Below are positions 1 to 6,525 of a DNA stretch of 17,528 nt, piece by piece; the stretch's first letter is position 1, and each line of letters opens with the position of its first letter. The stretch comes from an uncultured Mycoplasmatota bacterium. GTDB taxonomy: Bacteria; Bacillota_I; Bacilli_A; RF39; UBA660. The translations under genes were made by a program, and so were the position numbers. A model generated the notes under the pieces. The model was not told the DNA's origin and searched no databases. It worked only from the letters and a program-made list of their open reading frames with translations. The stretch is taken from contig URUT01000022.1 in NCBI GenBank assembly GCA_900551105.1, forward strand, positions 1 through 17,528. The letters run 5' to 3'.

Positions 1-879
1 AAGGAAGAATCAACAACAGAAGAAAAAGTAAATGTTGTAAGTGAACTTCGGCTAAAGTATCCATTAATGATTCTTCTAAAAGTATCTGGTTTAGCTAAAT
101 CAGTATATTATTATACTTTATCTAAAATAGATAAAGATGAAAAAAATAGAGAAATTATAGATAACATAAAAGAAATATTTATTAATAATAAAGAAAGATA
201 TGGTTATCGTAGAATTACATTAGAATTAAGAAATCTAGGTTATAAAGTTAACCATAAGAAAGTCTACAGAATAATGGTTAAATTAGGTTTAAAATCATTA
301 AAGAGAAATAAAAGAAAATATTCATCATATAAAGGAACCATTGGTAAAATTGCTGATAATTTAATTGATAGAAATTTTTATGCAGACAAAGCAAATGAAA
401 AATGGTATACAGATGTTACAGAATTTAATCTTCGTGGAGAAAAATGTTATCTATCTCCAATTCTAGATGGATATAATGGAGAAATAATATCTTATAATAC
501 TTCCAAATCCCCTAATCTAGAACAAATAAATGATATGCTTAATAAAGCATTTGATAAAAATAATAATCTTGAAGGATTAATATTTCATTCAGATCAAGGA
601 TGGCAATATCAACATGACTCTTATCAACAAAGATTAAAAAATAATGGTATAAAACAAAGTATGTCTAGAAAAGGAAATAGTATGGATAATGGAATGATGG
701 AAAACTTTTTTGGTATACTTAAAACAGAAATGTTTTATGACCAAGAAGATAATTATGAAACATTAGATGATTTGATAAAAGCAATTGATGACTATATTTA
801 TTATTACAATTATGATAGAATTAAAGTAAAATTAAAAGGACTGTCACCCGTAAATTACAGGTTGCAATCCTCTAATTAG
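1..879 (+). CDS. IS3-family (IS150 group) transposase OrfB, 5' end outside the window
   Basis: DDE transposase that would cut and join the ends of its own insertion sequence. The reading frame is open from base 1 and reads VVSELRLKYPL before the first ATG at 67, a stretch typical of OrfB upstream of its HTH_21 region. The ATG at 67 is therefore unlikely to be the true start; in this group OrfB is normally made as an OrfAB frameshift fusion. Counting from the Met at 67, an HTH_21 segment (RYGYRR, about 45-49) precedes the rve integrase core. The acidic triad is D116 (TDVTEF), D176 (HSDQG) and E212 (MMENFFG), which gives the expected DD(35)E spacing. The C-terminus RIKVKLKGLSPVNYR is the usual family ending. 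The frame is intact within the window, so the element could be active, but OrfA and the left end cannot be seen. Confidence 0.93.
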   Translation, partial: KEESTTEEKVNVVSELRLKYPLMILLKVSGLAKSVYYYTLSKIDKDEKNREIIDNIKEIFINNKERYGYRRITLELRNLGYKVNHKKVYRIMVKLGLKSLKRNKRKYSSYKGTIGKIADNLIDRNFYADKANEKWYTDVTEFNLRGEKCYLSPILDGYNGEIISYNTSKSPNLEQINDMLNKAFDKNNNLEGLIFHSDQGWQYQHDSYQQRLKNNGIKQSMSRKGNSMDNGMMENFFGILKTEMFYDQEDNYETLDDLIKAIDDYIYYYNYDRIKVKLKGLSPVNYRLQSSN

Positions 880-894
880 AAACTATTTATAAAC

Positions 895-919
895 TGTCCA
901 ACTTTTGGGGTTCAGTTCA
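895..919. repeat. Right terminal inverted repeat of the IS3-family element
   Basis: The 25 bases begin TGTCCAACTTTTGGGG and end in TTCA. Read on the other strand this is TGAACTGAACCCC followed by AAAAGTTGGACA, the IS150-group end sequence with terminal TG/CA. It lies 15 bases after the transposase stop, as expected. The bases immediately outside (from 920) would hold one copy of any target duplication; the other copy is outside the window. Confidence 0.85.
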
Positions 920-955
920 TCTTTATTCTTGATTTTTTAAATACGTATTAATAAT

Positions 956-2131
956 TTACTTATCTTCTTTTTTCGCTTTAACTTTACTAGTTTCCAATTT
1001 TTTTGCTAAATCAATTTGTTGTAATCCTAAATTTATAAAATATATGATTACTAACCAAGCAAGGACACTAACAAATATTTGAACACCGCAATAAGGAACT
1101 TCAAGTGGCATATCCCAAACACCATGTAATACAATTGGAATTAAACAAATAAGTAAAAATCTCTTATCATTGAAATGTTTTTTATCTAAAGGTTCAAATC
1201 CCTTAACAAACATTAATGCAGCTCCTTCAATAGCAGCCCAAGCAACATGACCACCAGGTGCTAAAAATCCTCTTATTTTGATTACATAAAGCATAGTAGC
1301 AAGTCCGTTATTAATTCCATTTCTCAAAATATAACCAGCTGTTTCAAATGCAGCAAACCCGGCACCAACAGCAGCTCCTACTAGTAATCCGTTTAAAATA
1401 TAATTACACTTTTTATTTTTAAATAAGAACAATGCAACTATTGCTGCCTTAGCTACTTCTTCAATAACACCAACCATTAAAGCCCCAGAATAGGTTCTAA
1501 TATCAGTATTGAACTCTAAAGAGAAGAACAAGATTGCAAATATTAAACTTAAAGCACCACCTAATACAAAATATTTTATTACTTTATAAAGAGGAATATT
1601 TCTAAATAAGTTTATCTCAAAAAAGAACATTAATACAGCAACCGGTATGGCAAATGCACCAAGCATAACTAACGCTGGTAAAAAGTTATCATTTCCATAA
1701 TTTATAAATCCAATACGGCAAGGAATATAAGCTAAAATAAAGAACACTAATATCTTAAAATATACCCATGCACTAGCATTCTTAGGATCAATATCTTTTA
1801 CATCAGGAGTTGTTTTATCACTACCACAAACAAACACCTCATCTAACTCTTTGTCTGTATGCTTTTTAAAAGTATTTTTAAATAAATCTTTAAAAGTAAC
1901 ATAATTCTCTGATTTTGCTCCAGTAATTTTATCTAAATTTTCACTAATTATATTAGTGGGATTCTTCTTTTGTAGTGGATACCCACATTCAGGACAAAAA
2001 GCATCACCATTTTTTACAACTGTACCACACTCAGGACACGTTTTATTATCATTTTTATATCCACAATTTGGACAAACTTTAGCGCTGCTTGAAATCTCTT
2101 TATTACACTCAGCACATTTTATTAAAGCCAT
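956..2131 (-). CDS. Double zinc-ribbon, PrsW-type intramembrane metalloprotease
   Basis: Predicted membrane protease of the PrsW family (CPBP/Abi-related metal-dependent enzymes; PrsW itself cleaves anti-sigma factors such as RsiW). Residues 6-23 and 32-49 are two CxxC...CxxC zinc ribbons, followed by a linker to about residue 115 and then about eight hydrophobic segments. Family motifs are visible: EEVAK (224-228, the EExxK motif), FAAFE (259-263), H295 in GHVAW and HGVWD (336-340, HxxxD). The start is set by an AAAGGAGG site inside the end of the upstream gene, whose stop is one base away, so translation is probably coupled. The first 13 residues nearly match those of the upstream protein. 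The protease call is strong; the substrate is unknown, and the ribbons may recruit a partner rather than DNA. Confidence 0.88.
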   Translation of the reverse strand: MALIKCAECNKEISSSAKVCPNCGYKNDNKTCPECGTVVKNGDAFCPECGYPLQKKNPTNIISENLDKITGAKSENYVTFKDLFKNTFKKHTDKELDEVFVCGSDKTTPDVKDIDPKNASAWVYFKILVFFILAYIPCRIGFINYGNDNFLPALVMLGAFAIPVAVLMFFFEINLFRNIPLYKVIKYFVLGGALSLIFAILFFSLEFNTDIRTYSGALMVGVIEEVAKAAIVALFLFKNKKCNYILNGLLVGAAVGAGFAAFETAGYILRNGINNGLATMLYVIKIRGFLAPGGHVAWAAIEGAALMFVKGFEPLDKKHFNDKRFLLICLIPIVLHGVWDMPLEVPYCGVQIFVSVLAWLVIIYFINLGLQQIDLAKKLETSKVKAKKEDK

Positions 2132-2132
2132 T

Positions 2133-2849
2133 TTATTTTACCTCCTTTAAAGACTCTATTATTAATCTTGAAACCTCATTAATTTCCTGTGTATTAGTAT
2201 TTTCTTCTTTAGTTGTAACTAAATATATACTACTACCAACTAGGAAAGCATATCTATTATCTACAACTACATGACCACTTGAAGTATATTTATACTGAAT
2301 ACCATAAGTATACTTATCTCCAACATATCCGGTTAACAAATCAATCGTAATAGTTGTATCAGGATAAGCTTTAAATATTTCATTATTTACCTCAGTCAGT
2401 AGAGCTTTAGGATCAGAATATCCTTTATATTTTTCTAACATTATATAAGGAATTAATGCTCCTTCTTTATCAATATTTTTTCCTACGTAAATTGTGCCAT
2501 CATTACTAATAAATACTTTATAACTAGTTGGAAATTCAAAATACTTACCATTTTGATTAAATTCATAATTTCCATTTGCGTTAGGCTTTAGCTCAGATGT
2601 AGGACTTCCAGTTCCATTCCCATTACCAGTCGCATTATTATTAAAAAATAGAAAATAACCGCCAACTAAAACTACTAAAATTATTATCAAGTATTTATTA
2701 TCCCATTTATTCTTTAAAGAATTAACATCAAAAGCATTCTTATCAATATTTATACTAGATTTTTTATTTAAAGAATAACCACAATGCGGACAACTCTCAG
2801 CTTTATCACTAATATTCTTATTACACTCAGGACATTTTATTAATGCCAT
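2133..2849 (-). CDS. Zinc-ribbon, single-pass membrane protein with extracytoplasmic domain
   Basis: The N-terminus MALIKCPECNKNIS with C6, C9, C20 and C23 forms one zinc ribbon. A basic/polar linker, one strong transmembrane helix at about 52-69, a Gly/Asn/Thr-rich spacer (71-82) and a domain of about 150 residues follow, giving an Nin-Cout topology. The outer domain (EFPTSYKVFISNDGTIYVGKN onwards) was not recognised. A GGAGG site precedes the ATG. This is the first gene of a two-gene operon with the PrsW-type protease, and the stop lies one base before the protease ATG. Inference: it could be a sensor, partner or substrate of the protease, because the two share a near-identical ribbon and opposite-side domains. 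Function is not established. Confidence 0.8.
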   Translation of the reverse strand: MALIKCPECNKNISDKAESCPHCGYSLNKKSSINIDKNAFDVNSLKNKWDNKYLIIILVVLVGGYFLFFNNNATGNGNGTGSPTSELKPNANGNYEFNQNGKYFEFPTSYKVFISNDGTIYVGKNIDKEGALIPYIMLEKYKGYSDPKALLTEVNNEIFKAYPDTTITIDLLTGYVGDKYTYGIQYKYTSSGHVVVDNRYAFLVGSSIYLVTTKEENTNTQEINEVSRLIIESLKEVK

Positions 2850-2910
2850 TTACATTCCTCCTTCTACCATTTAGTTTATCAAATTTTTTTCTATAAGTCA
2901 TTATTAAATA

Positions 2911-3250
2911 TTAATTTTTATCATCTCTTTTCAAATAACTAAAATACTGAACTTTACCACTTAATACATCATCATAAAAACTTTGTTTCCATTTAATAAA
3001 TTCTATGCTTTCATCTATTTTTTTCTTCGCATCTTCAAGCTCTTTCATTTTTTTATCAAGTATCTTTTTTCTTTCAGGAATGCTAGTTATACCATCCATA
3101 CATAATTTCATATATGATTTTATCTCACTATTACTCATCTCACACTTCTTAAGCCAATTTAAACTATTAATCCAACCAATATTTTTTTCGTCAAAAATTC
3201 TATAATTGTTCTTGTCTCTTTTAACATCCGGAATTAATCCCCAAAAATGA
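2911..3250 (-). pseudogene. MerR-family regulator remnant, DNA-binding N-terminus deleted
   Basis: On the minus strand the segment GLIPDVKRDKNNYRIFDE, then INSLNWLKKCEMSNSEIKSY and a charged coiled coil (ERKKILDKKMKELEDAKKKI), is the body of a MerR regulator of the type that controls flavodoxin/oxidoreductase genes. Normal family members have about 20 more residues before this, carrying the first helix-turn-helix (typically ending RYYxxxGLIP). Here homology stops near 3240-3250. Upstream codons up to a chance ATG at 3279 are antisense to a flavodoxin remnant. The frame from 3279 to the TAA at 2911 is open, so a product may be made, but without an intact winged helix it should not bind DNA normally. 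Deletion breakpoint: about 3240-3252. Confidence 0.8.
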
Positions 3251-3251
3251 A

Positions 3252-3560
3252 TATACAAGCGAAGATTTAGACTGGACAAATAAAGAGAGTAGAACTACAT
3301 TAGAAAAAAATGATGAAAGTATTCGTCCGGCAATTAAAAATAAAGTGGAAAATATAGGGGAGAATAGTTTTATTATAATCGGCTTCCCAGTTTGGTGGTA
3401 TAAAGAGCCATCAATTATAGATACTTTTATAGAAGAAAACGATTTAACCAATAAAAATGTTTACGTTTTTGTCACATCAGGTGGTTCTACATACGAATGA
3501 AGTTTAAATCACTTAAAAGAAAAATATCCAAACATAAATTTTATAAGTGGTAAAACACTG
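3252..3560 (+). pseudogene. Flavodoxin remnant: 5' deleted, internal TGA, 3' deleted
   Basis: The plus-strand reading YTSEDLDWTNKESRTTLEK, then RPAIKNKVENIGENSFIIIG, FPVWWYKEPSIIDTFIEEND and VFVTSGGSTYE is the middle and C-terminal part of a Clostridia-type flavodoxin (FMN-binding electron carrier). About 50 N-terminal residues including the phosphate-binding loop are missing at the left breakpoint. A TGA at 3498-3500 interrupts the frame, and homology resumes (SLNHLKEKYPNINFISGKTL) up to about 3560. There it meets a cupin remnant in another frame. TGA is a genuine stop in this genome, so this is not recoding. Non-functional. Confidence 0.82.
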
Positions 3561-3681
3561 GCATGGAGCAACTAGTAATTCTTGGTTTAGCCATATCGCA
3601 ATAGAAGTTCCAGGCGAAAATTCATCAAATGAGTGGCTAGAACCGGTTAATGACGAAGAATATAAAAAGATAAACGAATAA
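3553..3681 (+). pseudogene. Cupin-domain protein remnant (C-terminal end only)
   Basis: In the frame shifted relative to the flavodoxin remnant, the plus strand reads KHWHGATSNSWFSHIAIEVP and then GENSSNEWLEPVNDEEYKKI before TAA at 3679. This is the C-terminal end of the small single-domain cupins often found next to carboxymuconolactone-decarboxylase-like and flavodoxin genes. KHWHGA contains a metal-ligand histidine strand of the fold. Everything N-terminal is gone: a second deletion joined it to the flavodoxin remnant around 3552-3561. Confidence 0.78.
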
Positions 3682-3746
3682 ACTAAGTCTTAAATAAATA
3701 TTTACGTAAAGCCTTTACAATAAATATAACTATACCGCTAAACATT

Positions 3747-3755
3747 TGCTATAAT
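3747..3755 (+). promoter_or_regulatory. Extended -10 promoter placing the start site at the ATG of the C39-like gene
   Basis: TGCTATAAT is a perfect extended -10 box; no good -35 is seen 17 bases upstream. Only six bases separate the -10 from the ATG at 3762, so transcription would begin at or next to the start codon. No Shine-Dalgarno sequence is present in the gap. Confidence 0.65.
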
Positions 3756-3761
3756 CAACTT

Positions 3762-4670
3762 ATGAAGTACACAAAGCAATATAAAGTATTAATAATTATT
3801 TTAGTAATAATAGGTATAGTATCTAGTAATTTTATATGGTATAAATTATATTCAAGAGAAAAAGAAAAACTGAAACAAGCAATAATTCCGTCATTAAAAG
3901 ATGATTATTTCACTAATCAATTAATCCTTTCTAAAAAGGAAAGCAATGAAAGTGTTTACAATTATGAAGATATATTAGAGGTATATTATAAAAGTTTAAA
4001 ATATAGTTTTATTATTAATAATTTCCCATTAGTAAAGCAAAATCCTGATTATCCCAATGGATGCGAAGTAGCTAGTGCTACCATGTTGTTAGAGCATTAT
4101 GGTATTAATATTGATATGAAAGAATATGTTGATAATTACTTACCGAAAAAAGAAGTTTATGAAGAAAATGGACTTCGTTATGGCCCGGATCCAAGTCAAT
4201 ATTACGCTGGAAATCCAAGTGATTCATCTAGAGGTTGGGGGACATTTTTACCAGTAATAAAAAACTCTTTGTATACAATTTTTAAAGACAAACTGCCAGC
4301 AGAAACAGTTGGTCATGTCTATACTTCAGAAGATAAATTACCTTTAGAAGAATATGTACAAACTGGTAATCCTGTTTTAACATGGACAACTGTTGATTAT
4401 AGTGAGGCAAAAGATATTTACGAGTGGTTTAGTTATGATAAATCAAGAACATATACTTATCCGAAAAAAGCTCATGTAGTCGTAATAGTCGGTATGGATA
4501 AAGATTATTATTATCTTAATGACCCTTTAAAAGATAAAAAAGCAATTAAGGTATTAAGAGAGACTTTTGATAAAAGTTATGATTCAATGGGAAGACAAGC
4601 TTTATATATTGAAATAACTAATATATATGAACTCAAAGATGCAACAAATGAGTATAGTGTTATAAAATAA
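3762..4670 (+). CDS. Membrane-anchored C39-like peptidase (Peptidase_C39_2)
   Basis: Predicted papain-fold cysteine peptidase acting outside the membrane. Residues 8-28 form an uncleaved signal-anchor helix after a basic N-terminus. The catalytic block is NFPLVKQNPDYPNGCEVASA with Q93 as the probable oxyanion residue and C101 as nucleophile. H238 (KKAHVVVIVGMD) and N253/D254 (YYLNDP) complete the site. The domain fills residues about 85-290. No ABC transporter or bacteriocin gene is nearby, unlike true bacteriocin-processing C39 peptidases, so this belongs with the stand-alone C39_2 proteins whose substrates are largely unknown. The start has no ribosome site and sits where an extended -10 promoter would begin the RNA, so it may be leaderless. 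It is the first intact gene after the pseudogene cluster. Confidence 0.85.
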   Translation: MKYTKQYKVLIIILVIIGIVSSNFIWYKLYSREKEKLKQAIIPSLKDDYFTNQLILSKKESNESVYNYEDILEVYYKSLKYSFIINNFPLVKQNPDYPNGCEVASATMLLEHYGINIDMKEYVDNYLPKKEVYEENGLRYGPDPSQYYAGNPSDSSRGWGTFLPVIKNSLYTIFKDKLPAETVGHVYTSEDKLPLEEYVQTGNPVLTWTTVDYSEAKDIYEWFSYDKSRTYTYPKKAHVVVIVGMDKDYYYLNDPLKDKKAIKVLRETFDKSYDSMGRQALYIEITNIYELKDATNEYSVIK

Positions 4671-4845
4671 AAATATCAAATTAGAAGTCAATATGAAAGA
4701 TGAGACACTATGATAGAGAGATTAGTAATGAAAAGACATATTAATAAAATTTTTAAACTAACCCCGATCTAATATATTCTGTTTAAAATTTTAAATTTAT
4801 TAATACTATGATAAGATATTGATAAGAAGAAAGGATAACAAAAAT

Positions 4846-5334
4846 ATGTTAGACATAAAAAACATTTATAAAGAAACTAAATATTTAGATGAATTATTTG
4901 CTTTACAATATGACATAAAATCTCCAGAAATAATAAGAAAATACAAATTAGAACTACTTGTAGAATTTGGAGAACTTGCAAACGAAACAAGATGCTTCAA
5001 GTTTTGGTCATCAAAGCGAGCTGAGCCAAAAGAAAAAGTTTTAGAAGAATATATTGACTGTCTTTTTATGATTCTTTATTTTTGCAACATTACCAATATT
5101 TCTTTAGAAGAAGACTTTCCTAAAACCAAAGAAAAAGATATTGTTGAAAGTTTTTTAACGCTTTATGAAGATGGTAGTAAATTGATTAGAAACTTTAAAA
5201 AAGAAACTATAAAAAAATTGTTAGTAGAAATATTATATCTTTCATCATTACTAGATTTTACTTTAGAAGATATAACGAGAGAAACTAAGAAAAAAAGCTT
5301 AGTTATTCAAGAAAGATTAAAAAGCGATTATTAA
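4846..5334 (+). CDS. Dimeric all-alpha dUTPase (dUTPase_2 family)
   Basis: Hydrolyses dUTP (and possibly dUDP) to dUMP, keeping uracil out of DNA and feeding thymidylate synthesis. The 162-residue, all-helical sequence carries the NTP-pyrophosphatase metal motif ExxE (E40, E43 in LLVEFGELANE) with a second ExxD (E68, D71 in EEYIDCL), plus the family's FKFWSSK segment after the first motif. The ATG at 4846 is preferred because AGAAAGGA lies at 4828-4835. An in-frame TTG at 4819 would add nine residues but lies upstream of that site. It runs tail to tail into the retron reverse transcriptase, with the stops 16 bases apart across a shared terminator. This family occurs both in chromosomes and in phages; nothing else here looks like phage. 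Confidence 0.9.
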   Translation: MLDIKNIYKETKYLDELFALQYDIKSPEIIRKYKLELLVEFGELANETRCFKFWSSKRAEPKEKVLEEYIDCLFMILYFCNITNISLEEDFPKTKEKDIVESFLTLYEDGSKLIRNFKKETIKKLLVEILYLSSLLDFTLEDITRETKKKSLVIQERLKSDY

Positions 5335-5370
5335 AAAAACTATTAGTTTATTAGGCTAATAGCTTTTTTT
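5333..5370. terminator. Bidirectional terminator between dUTPase and retron RT
   Basis: CTATTAG (5340-5346) pairs with CTAATAG (5356-5362). The stem is flanked by an A-run on the left and a T-run (5364-5370) on the right, so it can end transcription from both sides. The RT stop codon (TAA on the minus strand, 5351-5353) lies in the loop, so the last RT codons form one arm. Confidence 0.85.
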
Positions 5371-6304
5371 CTTTTAAAATAAAATTTTTATAATTCATAA
5401 ATTCAAGATTGTTATTATCAACCTGAAGAACAAACATAATTCTTCCAAGCAAACTATTTAGATACACTTTAGCATCAGCAACACCTAACTTATTTAAATG
5501 TTCATTTAGTCCATATTTTTTAATATAATAAACCTCTTGTCTAATTCTTCTTCTATAATTTGAACAAACCTGAGCTTTTTGATTTACCACAATTCCTGTA
5601 ATTTTTTGCGAAGCTGAACTATTAATTACTACTGTTTTATTATCGTTAAGCCTTAACCCTAATTTAGCTAACTCTTTTCTTACTTTCGTAATAATTTCAG
5701 ATGGATTGAAATCGCCAGAAAAAGTCATGTCATCAGAGTATCTAGTATAATCTATATCTTTAGCATCAGCAAATTTTCCGACTTCTTCATCAAAACTCTT
5801 CATAACTAAATTTGAAATATATGCAGATGTTGGCGCACCTTGCACTAAGTGATCATCTAAAGTGCACAAATACGTTAAAAGCATTCCTACGGAAAGAGGA
5901 TAATATTCTATTGGAAAACAAGAATTATATACGTTAACAAATGATATACTATCAAAAAAATTTTTAATATCTAATTTTAAAATAATTTTTTTACCAACAT
6001 GAGCACGTGCATTATCCATTAAAGATATGCCTGGATAATAAGCCTTTGCATACTTAGAAATAGATTTTTCCAGTAATACATTCTTTAAAATCTTTCTTTG
6101 AACAAATTTTAATAATGGACTAGGCTCATGAATAATCCTATAAGTTCCACTTCTTTTTTTTATTTTATAAACTTTATAATTTTTATTTTGATTATTGGCA
6201 AGGGTATATAAAGTTCTAATATATTTTTTATTATCATTACGATTTAATAGGTTAAGAGATAGCAAAAAATCATTACACTCTTTAACTCCAGTATACTTCC
6301 ACAT
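5351..6304 (-). CDS. Retron reverse transcriptase
   Basis: RNA-templated DNA polymerase that would make msDNA from the adjacent ncRNA. At 317 residues it has the usual retron RT length and no fused extra domain. Retron-specific signs: NARAH (98-102), the NAxxH motif of region X; and ITG (235-237, KITGIVVN), matching the VTG motif of region Y used for specific ncRNA recognition. Polymerase motifs: KLDIKNFF with D112, QGAPTS (155-160), and YSDD (189-192), the catalytic YxDD. A GGTGG/GGTGAG site at 6314-6322 precedes the ATG, directly after the a2 end of the predicted ncRNA. No effector (toxin, ATPase, nuclease or transferase) is encoded next to it: upstream is a 3-hydroxyacyl-CoA dehydrogenase and downstream a convergent dUTPase. 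Group II intron RTs are excluded by the NAxxH/ITG motifs and the lack of maturase and endonuclease domains. Confidence 0.93.
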   Translation of the reverse strand: MWKYTGVKECNDFLLSLNLLNRNDNKKYIRTLYTLANNQNKNYKVYKIKKRSGTYRIIHEPSPLLKFVQRKILKNVLLEKSISKYAKAYYPGISLMDNARAHVGKKIILKLDIKNFFDSISFVNVYNSCFPIEYYPLSVGMLLTYLCTLDDHLVQGAPTSAYISNLVMKSFDEEVGKFADAKDIDYTRYSDDMTFSGDFNPSEIITKVRKELAKLGLRLNDNKTVVINSSASQKITGIVVNQKAQVCSNYRRRIRQEVYYIKKYGLNEHLNKLGVADAKVYLNSLLGRIMFVLQVDNNNLEFMNYKNFILKEKKLLA

Positions 6305-6323
6305 TTTTGTTATCTCACCACCT

Positions 6324-6489
6324 TGCAGTACTTATGATATTGTAATATGGAAATGGACTATTAGTGAGCATCGCTCACGGCTACACCACGTGTAGGTAAG
6401 TCCTTTGAAATATTACTATTTATATCAGTCTATTATTTTTGTCCCTTAACGACTCGTTAAAGTAGGAATAAATTCCAATCACTACTGCA
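6324..6489 (-). ncRNA. Predicted retron ncRNA (msr-msd)
   Basis: The region between a minus-strand promoter and the RT start has the layout of a retron ncRNA. The ends are complementary: TGCAGTA (6489-6483, a1) with TACTGCA (6330-6324, a2). The msr part shows GGAA-TTTA-TTCC (6476-6465) and an 8-bp stem with loop AGT (6462-6444, core TTAACG/CGTTAA). The msd part is a long interrupted stem: TGATAT (6427-6422) with ATATCA (6340-6335), GTAATAT (6416-6410) with ATATTAC (6348-6342), and GGACT (6403-6399) with AGTCC (6359-6355). Its tip carries two perfect 6-bp triloop hairpins: CTACAC-GTG-GTGTAG (6395-6381) and GTGAGC-GAT-GCTCAC (6378-6364). Folding was done by eye; exact ends, the branching G and the msDNA length are not determined. 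TGAT at 6481-6478 could instead extend a1/a2 by competing for ATCA. Confidence 0.85.
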
Positions 6490-6494
6490 TTCAT

Positions 6495-6503
6495 ATTATA
6501 TCA
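6495..6503 (-). promoter_or_regulatory. Retron promoter (extended -10)
   Basis: On the minus strand TGATATAAT (6503-6495) is an extended -10 box with only a weak -35 (TTAGGA near 6522-6517). The expected start is near 6488, within the first bases of the a1 repeat, so the ncRNA would begin at or very near a1. Confidence 0.75.
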
Positions 6504-6525
6504 CAAAAAAATCAATTCCTAAGAA

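Noticed and set aside
67..69. ATG as start of the transposase
   Set aside because: The frame is open and homologous upstream to base 1, so the true start or frameshift site lies outside the window.
940..949. AATACGTATT palindrome after the PrsW-type gene
   Set aside because: A single short A/T-rich palindrome without a U-run in the gene's direction is not convincing as a terminator or operator.
3251..3279. N-terminus MSSLNLRLYI of the MerR remnant
   Set aside because: These codons are antisense to the flavodoxin remnant and do not resemble a MerR start; the ATG is fortuitous.
3221..3451. Minus-strand 76-residue frame
   Set aside because: It is the antisense of the flavodoxin remnant and has no ribosome site.
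3498..3500. TGA in the flavodoxin remnant as a recoded tryptophan (Mollicutes-type code)
   Set aside because: Intact genes in the window end in TGA (15408, 16571) and use TGG for tryptophan, and the remnant is broken at both ends.
4671..4818. Short frames between the C39-like gene and the dUTPase
   Set aside because: They are under 20 codons with no ribosome sites or recognisable structure; I see nothing convincing in this gap.
4819..4845. TTG start extending the dUTPase
   Set aside because: It lies upstream of the AGAAAGGA ribosome site, which fits the ATG at 4846.
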